64,000 nucleotides of DNA from Prinsepia uniflora (Eukaryota; Streptophyta; Magnoliopsida; Rosales; Rosaceae): NCBI GenBank assembly GCA_032719365.1, contig CM064870.1:24680738-24744737 (forward strand), read 5' to 3'. Numbering within the stretch: position 1 is the stretch's first letter; each line of letters starts with the position of its first letter. Below, piece after piece: positions 55,626 through 64,000 of the stretch. Made by a program: the position numbers and the translations under genes. The notes under the pieces are model-generated. The model had not been told where the DNA came from, searched no databases, and saw nothing but the letters and a program-made list of their open reading frames with translations.

Positions 55626-56540
55626 TGACATGACCTAACCCCGAAAACACGTCATAACTCCTATCCGGGCTCTGCTCACGTCTGATAGGTGACTTAAAAC
55701 CCCAAAAGGTACCCTCGTAACCATGTCAGACAAAGGATACCTACTTAACTGTGAATTCGTGCCTCCACTTCGTAAGCACCCTCAATTCTCGTGCATCGGC
55801 CCTGAAGGGTTTCAAAACAATCAAAATGTGTGAGTGGACGAAAAATAAAGGTTTTAAAATTTTATCATTCGAAAACATACCATTTACCCTTCGTTGTGGA
55901 AAACTATGCATGCATAAAGAGAAATTCTTAACTCAAATAAATAGACAATAAAATACAGAAACCTCGAAGTACGTGACATAATAGGAAATCTAGTAGTAAC
56001 ATATATCAAGGAAACTACAAAAAGGCGGATCAACATCAACACCAACACGATCTTACCAATGCCTAACCATAATGATCACACTGCACTTACCAACACAATC
56101 AAATTAGCCAACCATATCCATCAACATACCAAATGAATGAATCACATCAGCTAACCCATCCTCGAAGTCTACAAGCTGAATCATCATCTTAAATGTGCAT
56201 TACCTGTAGGACAATATCACTCAGGAACTAACAGACTCCAAGACTCGATGTCCCTGTGTGGACTGGCTCAGGAATTACGGAACCCTATTCTCGACATCCG
56301 AGTCGCGGCCCTAGTCTTAGGAACTAACAGATCCCTAGGCTTGATGTCTGAGACAAGTCTCAGAAATGACGAATCCCAGCACGACATCTGAGACTATCCA
56401 TCACAATCTGGCATCTCGATGATGGTCATCAACCATATCACATCATATCAGAGTCACATCAAGCGTAGTAACATCTCCAGATTCAACCCCCAATCACCAC
56501 ACATACTCAATAATCAACAACTTATATTATACGTCAAATG
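55626..56540 (-). mobile_element. Piece J: 3' part of an LTR on the minus strand
   Basis: Begins TGACATGACCTAACCCC, the reverse of a usual LTR end. Has TGTGAGTGGAC at 55829-55839 and the stem GAAGGGT/ACCCTTC at 55804-55810 and 55886-55892, arranged as in the other LTRs. It is cut by K at 56541; the remainder should lie beyond the window. Confidence 0.65.
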
Positions 56541-57380
56541 TAATGACCCAGACTTTCATCAAGGGTAAAATCGGAAAAACATTGGAATTGACCATTTTAC
56601 CCCTAAAAGTCAAAGTCAAAGGGTTGACTTTGACTTACCAAGGTTAAAATGTTGACTTTTTGATCGAGACCTTGCTTGGGTAATCCGAGAAGACCATTAT
56701 GATGGTCTCGGCCTCCCTAGTACGATGACAGGTGACACGCCAAAATGGGAGTCCAATCGAAGGAGTTATTGTCAAAAAAAAGATGAAGGACAAAATGGTA
56801 ATTTTGTCACTATGAGCATTTTGGTCTCTTTGCAACCTATACCAATTGAGGTGTGCCACGTGTCAAATTTGGAGAATTCTGTAAACCCCTCCACCGACTT
56901 AGTATGATATTTGTGTTTGTAGTTTAAGTGTATGTGTGTGTATGTGTTGTGTGTGTTTCGGCCAAGAGAGAAGAAATGGAAAACAGAGAAAATGAAAAAG
57001 AAAAACAGGGGAAAGACGAAGACGAAGTGAAGAGTGAGAGGAAGATACCAGAGACCGGAGAAGAGTGGTTTAGGGGTCTCAAAACTAGAACTGATCATGG
57101 ACCCGTGAGAGGAATTTCGGGTTCGGGCTATTGGAACCAAGTTTCGACCAGGATACCTTGAACCAAGTCCACGAACAATCTCCTTGAGCCTCTGTGATCT
57201 TAATGAGCTACTAAGGCATGGTTTGCATGTTGGAAACAACCCAGACAGAGAAGGTGAAGGTTGGTCGAGCAAGTTTTGAGGTAATTGTCCTTATTTCAAT
57301 CATAAATATTTCTTTATGGGTTAGAATTGCATGTTTTGGTCGAAACCGAAAGAAAAATTTTTAGAAAACCCGGGAGTTAA
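56541..57380 (+). mobile_element. Piece K: LTR on the plus strand, left part
   Basis: Starts TGTAATGACCCAG. Contains one U3 module (56700-56770), a TG-rich run (56930-56960), then purine-rich text. Interrupted by solo LTR L at 57381 and continued at 60467. Both strands are open for up to 166 codons here, but no protein family is recognised. Confidence 0.7.
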
Positions 57381-60300
57381 TGTCAGGACCCACCCCGGTT
57401 TCACCCCGAAACCCGAGGTAAATCCCGCTCCCGTCTGACTCCCCGACACAAAACTCAAGTAAAACTCACTCTAACCCAGTCAGACGCAGGAGTAATTACA
57501 AAATATCCCAACCTTATCGTTTACAGAGCATAGCACTAAATTACAAGGAAAATAAAAACTGATAAAGTACACGAACACAGAAGCCTTTAAACTCTTCTAG
57601 GATCCCTCACGTCACTTCTATGCCTCGGACACTGCCTCGACGTCAAGACCCCGCGCTAGCTCCACAACCTGGAGGGCAATTTAAAACGAAAGTGTGAGTG
57701 GACCAGAAAGTACAAAATGTTCAAAACCATTTTTACACGAAAACCGAGTTTAACCCTCCATTTTGAAACCACATGCATAACCAACAGTTATGAACACAGT
57801 TATAAAATAATCATTATAAAACATCATAAGAAACAGAAACACTATAAAATATCACAAGAAACCATAGCATGAGTATCAGAAACCGTATCAAATCCTCATT
57901 TCCCGATCGAACCTGCTGGACCTATCCGAGTCTTTAAACTCCCGAGTCTTTAAACTCAATCCAGGCCTTAATCATATCCGAGTCTTTAAACTCAAGGCCT
58001 ACGGGGGAAAATCAATATATATCCGAGTCTTTAAACTCCCGAGTCTTTAAACTCAATCCGGGTCTTTAAACCCAATCCGGCCGGTCCCCCGTCACATATA
58101 GCCGGGTCTTTAAACCCAATATCCAGATCCAGCAAATTCAATCCCAAAACCATTTGAGAACCATTTACCAATCTACATCCAAACCCGAATCCGAAATCAC
58201 TGGTTCGATGCCCTTCCGGCATCCAGAACCGTCATTCCGAACCCAAATCCGGAGTCCACTTTCCAATCTTAAAACCAAATTCCGATTAGTGAAATCCGAT
58301 TCTAAAATCGAAAACCTTGATCATCGAAATCATGCTCCAAAATCCCTTTATAATCATTGAAATCATTTATCCTTTGAAAGCCCGAAAACCGTATCTTTAT
58401 TTTCCAAAACCACCTTTTTCTCGTAAAACGTGCTAAAACCGTCTTTTTCTCGAAAAACGTGCAAATGCATAAAATCATCACTTCATACTCAATAAACATA
58501 GATTCATAAGTAAAACCATGAAATACGTATATAAAAACAGTTATGCATGCTCGAGTTTAAGGAAAGGGTCCACTCACAGTACTGAGCCCTACTCGCGTCC
58601 CGAACGTCCAGCCCGTTCCTCGGCTTCCTCGGGAAATCCCGATCCTGTCAAACACCGTCACATTATGTCACTAATACGTCTACGACACAACTACCTAATT
58701 TCCTTAAAATTCCCCAAACCGAAGACTTAAAACCCGGGACCCTAAACATTCACCCTCGCGAAACTACACTCAAACGACTTCCGATTGACTCGAAACCAAC
58801 CCCATTGAACTCACCACAACTCCTTGACCAAAAGTCCTGTTGATCGCTCCTCCATACGCCGCCGCACGCGCCCCCACGCGCCGCCCAAAGTGGCTGCGCG
58901 TGGCCCTCACGCGCCTGCTACAGTGCACCGTCAACCTTGCGCAGACCCGGTTCGCACCAGTGGTCTGGACCCTGAACCGGCGAGAGCGGTTCTCCTCATT
59001 CCGTCCACCAAAACGACTCCTCTCTTCACCAACAGCATCGTCCCATCCTAGGCTACCCCTTCCCGTAGGTCACTCACCTCGACTCACCCTAAAACTCGTC
59101 GACTCAACCTTAAACAAAAACCCGTACACTGCTCTGTTTCCCACTACGGCCACCCAGGTCACCTCCCTTCACGGTGGCAACACCAGACGGTTCCTAGGAC
59201 CCTTCTAAACCTAACTCAACTCACCTGGACCGTCGACTCTATTCCAATCTTCACGACTTTCAATTGAAAGTTACGACCAAAACAGAGTACATCCAGACCT
59301 GCCGTCGTGCCAACCTCCACCGTGCTCCTCCCGTCACGGCAGCTCAACCAAATTACTCCTAGGACTCAACTAAAACCCTTAGACCACTCTAGACCCATCG
59401 ATTCAACCTCCCAAACCACGACTTCCACGTTGAAACTCAACGGGAAAACAGAGTATCGACATGGGAATGAGAGAATTACCTGCCTCCAGTCGCCGTCGTG
59501 AGCTCCGCTGGTAGTGGTTGACTCCTCGCAACCCGCACGACACCACCACGGACTCAGTTGCCCCGTACACGGCTGCCACCTCCACAATTCTCACAAATTC
59601 CTTGGTTTCCTTCCTGTTTCCCCCCCTGATTTTTCCGCAGCTCTCGACACCCTCACACACAGCCACCACACCGTCAACCTCTCTCACTGCTTCCCTCTCA
59701 CTCTCTGATCACCCTCACACACTCACAATTCGTCAGCACACACACCACCACCCTCAATTTCCTTCACGATCTCCCTCTGTTTTCTGTTTCCTTCTGCGCA
59801 CAACCACGAACACGGGCACGGGTACACCCCAATAATAGAACCGTGCACACACCTTAGAATCCCCCAGAACCCACTACACACTTGCCACATGTCACCATCC
59901 CCCACCCTCTCTCACTCATGTGGCCCAATCTCAGCCGTCCATTTTGCTTTCTCTGCACAAATCTCCAGAAGCCAAAAAGACCAAAATACCCTCCAGTTTT
60001 ACACATTTTTACGGTTTTTACCAAAACTTCCTAGACCCGTAACTCTCGCCTCGTAAGTCCGATGAATACGTGCCGCCTGTCATCGAACTCAGGACGACAA
60101 GAACTATCTAACCATCCTAGGTCAACCTACCAAAACTCGATTATTCAAAAAGTCAACTTTTCCCCCTAATTTACCCAAATTACGGTTATGCCCTCGACCT
60201 TCCGAACATCACAACTTCCTCCTCGGATGTCGGAATCAGGCGTGCCACTTGCCTATGGATTCGTGACGTCCTAAACTACGTCCTAGTCACCGATCAACAC

Positions 60301-60461
60301 TCAAATCGACCTCCCAACTAAAAGTCAACTATTTGCCCGAACCAGGGGCAAAATCGTCATTCTACGCTCATGGACCCATCGAGACCTCTACCCACTGCTT
60401 AACCTCAATAATCCTACCTTATTCACTCTACTAATCCCGGCTCTCGGGACGGGTTGTTACA
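57381..60461 (-). mobile_element. Solo LTR L (same family as D)
   Basis: 3081 bases with a perfect TSD GTTAA (57376-57380, 60462-60466) inside K. Minus strand TGTAACAACCCGTCC at 60461 to GGTCCTGACA at 57381. Two U3 modules (about 60048-60105 and 60195-60290), GC-rich hairpin (58866-58920), 11-mers at 58568-58578 and 57693-57703 on the plus strand, stem TGGAGGG/CCCTCCA (57670-57676, 57754-57760). No internal domain. Confidence 0.9.
57926..58118 (-). repeat. GAGTCTTTAAACTC repeats in L
   Basis: Five or more units GAGT-CTTTAA-ACTC plus two variants GGGT-CTTTAA-ACCC. Both arms change together, keeping complementarity. D holds the same unit on the other strand. Confidence 0.8.
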
Positions 60462-60466
60462 GTTAA

Positions 60467-61350
60467 AACCGGGTGGGCCAACTCGAAAAACCAGATGTCC
60501 GAGTCATAGGGAAGATGAATAGCGATGAACAGTCCCTGGTGCGAGACTCCCACATGCAACCACTTCAGGTGGCACGTGGGCATGCGTGAGGGGGAATTTC
60601 GAAGTAGTTTCAACATATGTTTTCATCCTTTCAATGTTATGGACATTTTGGCACAGGTTTCGAGTCAATCGGACACCATTTAGGGGTAGTTTTGGGTGTC
60701 CAAAGGTTTAGGGTTCGTGTTAAATACATTTAAAAATCCCAAAAAATTATTAGATTAAAATAGAGGATATTTAGGATGATTTGTAACCTTTCAATCTAAT
60801 GTATGACAGGTTTTGAGATTTTAAAAAATTAAGGGAGTGCGTGCAAAGGTGAATTCGGCTATTCAGAGGTGTGTGAGTGGACTTTCTTTCCCTGAACTAT
60901 TATGCATGCATAGTTATATGGTTTAAATGTGTTTCTATGTGTTTTTATGATAATCTAGTGGTTGAGAATTTTATCGAATTTTTGGTGATTTATGAATACT
61001 TTATTAATATCTTATTGCACGTTTTTTGAGGATTTCTGTAAACTATGTTTCAGATACCGTTTGAATTGGGATGTCGAATAGAATGTGATTCATAACATGA
61101 AATATGGTTTAAATGAACACTTTATGATTTTCATATAATTTCTGGATAGGTTTTACGAAACTAGCCTTAATGGCTCATTTTACGAGAAATAGTGTTTGAG
61201 CAGTGTTTGGGGTTTGGGCCTGAGATTCTGATTGTGGTTTGGTTTGTGATGTGAGATGAGCTATATGTGTTAGTGGGGTTTATGGTGTAAATTATTGATG
61301 ATGATTGTGATGTGAACATGAGTTGATTATGTGTGATGATGTTCGTTGAT
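60467..61350 (+). mobile_element. Piece K: LTR continued
   Basis: Resumes after L with the usual order: GC-rich hairpin region (60542-60590), the conserved CAATGTTATGGACATTTTGG block, and TGTGAGTGGAC at 60872-60882. Cut by the Athila-like element M before its second 11-mer; the end is beyond the window. Confidence 0.65.
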
Positions 61351-62581
61351 TGATTGGTCTCAGAAGTCGAGCTTGGGGCTCCGAATCTTGAGATTAGTAC
61401 TCTGTGAAATTTGCATCAGAAAATCAGCGCAAAATCAGCTCCAAACCATGCCTAATTTCATCATTAATCATCATTGTTCATCATTATTCATCATTTCATA
61501 TTTATTTATTTTTTTTATTGTAATTTTTATTTACTTTATTTTATTTTTTTAGTAGTTTTTTCTCCCTATAAATAGGGGTTCATTTCACTTGTTTTGGGAC
61601 TTAGTTTAGAGACACATTGTGAGTCTTCCTTAGGAGAAACTATGGCAAAATATTTCCAATACAAATTCTAAAAGTTCAAGTTCCAAATTTCCTTTGTTTT
61701 ATCTTTTCCATCTTCACAAGGTTCCAGCCGTTGTTCGGTGTTTCTTGTGAAAAACAATCCATTGTTTTCATCTATTCCGAAAGTGTAACATTTGCTTTCC
61801 ATCCTCTTAAACTCTTTTATTTGTTATTGATTCTATTTATAATGCAATATATATGTTGGTTTTTCCTTTCTATCTTTTGTGAAAATTGAATATAATCTTT
61901 ATGTGTTTTACTTTCTAAAAATCATTTACTTCTTACATTTTAGAACTTAATCTTCATTTCGAAACTAAATGCTGATTCGCTATTCAGGGCATTTAGAGTA
62001 GAGTTGAAGAGATTTAATGTATGACCGCTATTCAGCGCATTAAATCACAAACTTAAGGTAAATCGTATTAGAAGTAAAATCCGATGTTCGGTGCATTTAT
62101 AATATGAAGAAAAAAATGTTTAAAGAAATATGAGTTTGTGAAGGTAAGATTTCGTGATTGATTCGAATATTTACAAATGCTAGTGTGTTGGTAAATCTTG
62201 TGTTTAAAAAAAATCCACTTGTATATAGGTTAAAATAGGAATAAAGTTAGTTTATTTTTGTTTTTACTTGTTTTGTATGACTACAATCCCTAAAAAACCT
62301 CCATCTTTTATTCTTTTATTATTTTATTATTTTATTATTTTATTATTTTGTTCTTTTATTCTTTAATTAATTTATTATCTATTTATATATTCATTAACTC
62401 ACTCATTTGTTTATTCTTTGATTATTCATTACTCCTTTTAACTAACATATTATTAATATTCCCTAATTTCTCCAGTTAAGAACGTTCCTTATTTACCAAT
62501 ACTAAAACTACACAAAAAGGGTTTAATTTGCATAACACTCAAATTATGCGTTTAATTTAATGCGTAATTTGAGATTTATCA
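61351..62581 (+). repeat. 5' LTR of element M (start uncertain)
   Basis: About 1.23 kb, AT-rich. TATA box at 61567-61574. TSD cannot be checked because the other end is outside. Confidence 0.5.
61567..61574 (+). promoter_or_regulatory. TATA box of the M LTR
   Basis: CCCTATAAATAGGGG context, a strong plant TATA box and itself a short dyad; transcription should start about 30 bases downstream. Confidence 0.7.
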
Positions 62582-62586
62582 ATTTT

Positions 62587-62604
62587 TGGCGCCGTTGCCG
62601 GGGA
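62587..62604 (+). other. Primer-binding site of element M (tRNA-Asp)
   Basis: TGGCGCCGTTGCCGGGGA, 18 bases complementary to plant tRNA-Asp, five bases after the LTR end. Confidence 0.95.
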
Positions 62605-63014
62605 AATTAAAAATTATTCTTAATGTGTTAGTATGTATAAAATTGTTTATATTTGAAATGTTCATATTTGTGAATTAAGTATACATATTCTTAAATTTTA
62701 TTTATTTATTTATTTATGTGTACACTTGATGCCATGTTACTTGTTCATATTTCATCTGTTTGCTTTCATAGTATTACATGTATATTACTTGTTCACAATT
62801 ACTTTATTTTATTTTTATTTATTTATTATTTTGTTCACTTAAAAAAAATTCGGAAAAAATATAAATATATATTTATTATAATAAAATAAATAAATAAACA
62901 ATTAAATTCAGAATTAAAAAAACGGAAAAGAAAATATGTATGTATATATATATATATATTAGGCTTGATTGAATTTGTTTATAATGTTGCATACTTGATT
63001 TAAGAATGTGTAAG

Positions 63015-63045
<31 letters not shown>

Positions 63046-63560
63046 TTTTCATTTTTACTATGTTTATTAAATGTTCCTACTTGTTTATAATTACCTATAC
63101 ATAAAAATATTCATACCTTTTCTTTTGTGTTAGTATAAAAATGTTGTATATATGTTGTTATTCTTCATACTTGTTTATAATTGTTATACTTGTTCATAAT
63201 TGTTATACTTGTTCATATTTTGTATTTTTATACTTGTAAATCCAAATTCTTAGTATACTTGTTCATACTTTGTTTATAATTTTACATACTTGAGTTATAT
63301 TGTTCATACTTGTATATACATTTTTGTTCATAATTTTTATGTTTTATGCTTGCCATATTATATTAGTTCACAATGTTCATAATATACTTTTTCATAAATT
63401 GTATTTATTGCCTATATTGTGTTAGTTCATGAATTATTTATCATGCTTGTTCATTTTATTCTAATGTTATTTTTCTATTTATTATTTATTTGTTATTATA
63501 ACAAAAAGTAAGGAACTATATATATTTGACTTTCCTAAAGAGTAAATATTGTTTCCTATT
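62605..63560 (+). other. AT-rich leader of element M with microsatellites
   Basis: No coding frame. Many copies of CATACTTGTT and TTGTTCATA (63160-63330) and TA-dinucleotide runs at 62946-62958 and 63015-63042. TTATT runs at 62310-62350 are within the LTR. Typical long untranslated leader of Athila/Tat elements. Confidence 0.6.
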
Positions 63561-64000
63561 AAATGTTTTAGAGTTGCATGAATCTCAAGGCCCATTTTTC
63601 TTCAAAATTTTACTTTCGAGAACAGGTAGCGCCCCTTGTGTTTATTTTCTCCTTAACCCTTCATGATGTGTGGATTTCATCACCACACACCATATACTCG
63701 AATCTATGGGCATGAGGTTGGGGTGGAGTTTGTAAACACTCGGGTTTGGTAATTCACCAAATCTTCCATCGGTTGGTTATGGTGTCTAGGAGGGTTATGA
63801 TTGGTGACAAGTTTTGGATTAAGAAAGGGAACACCAATGGAGTATATTCCAAGCTAGCCTCGGGGTGCTCTCAAAATTATCCTTGCTTCTCGCGTTACAT
63901 CTATCCCAACTGGCCATGATTAACGTTGAATGGTGGAAGGGTGGTTATCAGTACGCGCTGGCTGTACGCCCAGGAAAGTATTATGAGAAGCGGAAGGGGA
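63561..64000 (+). other. Right edge, higher GC, unassigned
   Basis: Composition changes to near 50% GC. No frame long enough to judge in 440 bases. Could be the start of the M coding part or of another insertion; I recognise nothing. Confidence 0.3.

Larger units (their letters stand above)
61351..64000 (+). mobile_element. Element M: Athila/Tat-like LTR retrotransposon, 5' part
   Basis: Recognised by an LTR ending ATTTATCA at 62581 followed by TGGCGCCGTTGCCGGGGA, matching the tRNA-Asp 3' end, the primer site of the Athila/Tat group. The LTR start is uncertain; TGATTGGTCTC at 61351 pairs in kind with the ATCA end. The interior seen is an AT-rich leader without a long frame; gag would lie beyond the window. 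Confidence 0.75.

Noticed and set aside
56772..57272. 166-codon minus-strand frame in K
   Set aside because: Low-complexity, lies in LTR U3, overlaps an open plus-strand frame and has no recognised domain.
58840..59835. Proline/threonine-rich frames of 64-122 codons in L
   Set aside because: Lie in a C-rich part of a solo LTR; open frames reflect base composition.
62587..62604. tRNA-Asp gene fragment
   Set aside because: Only the 18-base primer-binding complement is present, right after an LTR end.

Overview
The window is plant repeat DNA with no recognisable host gene. The evidence is Ty3/gypsy LTR retrotransposons using the initiator-tRNA-Met primer site TGGTATCAGAGC, an Athila/Tat-type primer site matching tRNA-Asp, a Tekay-like chromovirus pol, a plant L1-type LINE, a Cassandra TRIM carrying 5S-rRNA-like sequence and a hAT-like DNA element. 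A seed plant, probably a eudicot, fits. I cannot name the species. All calls rest on reading the sequence (LTR ends, target-site duplications (TSDs), primer sites, polypurine tracts, protein motifs); nothing was aligned by program.

Layout. A LINE lies on the minus strand at both sides of a 52-kb nest (1-635, 53113-53452, 54018-55484). LTR element A (641-53107) sits in the LINE with a one-mismatch TSD. Element B (4795-44084) sits in the A interior. Solo LTR D (9730-11634) sits in the B interior. Element C (14981-40960, minus), the only one with gag-pol, and solo LTR G (41142-43723, minus) sit in the B 3' LTR. C is itself split by gag-only element F (18033-24255) and by non-coding element E (25824-35652). 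Solo LTR H (48466-53019, minus) sits in the A 3' LTR and carries a 3.4-kb hAT-like element (48646-52013). Cassandra (53453-54012) sits in the LINE. From 55485 a second nest (pieces N, J, K, solo LTR L, Athila-like M) runs off the right edge.

How the parts relate. Only C once encoded a full set of proteins (gag, protease, RT, RNase H, integrase, chromodomain), and it is broken by stops, frameshifts and two insertions. A, B and E share a primer site, a polypurine tract and an internal region of about 3.3-3.5 kb without intact genes, so they look like one non-autonomous (LARD-type) family. F keeps only gag. The innermost elements, E and F, have the most similar LTR pairs, which agrees with the nesting order.

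Most interesting signal. The LTRs of most tRNA-Met-type families here share an RNA-like architecture. An 11-mer TGTGAGTGGAC and its reverse complement GTCCACTCACA bound about 0.5-1.2 kb. Between them lie many short hairpins whose stems differ but keep complementarity. F has six tandem hairpins with one constant 11-nt loop and several different stems. A further short stem encloses the second 11-mer and varies in a compensatory way between families. Function is unknown; this is the candidate undescribed system.
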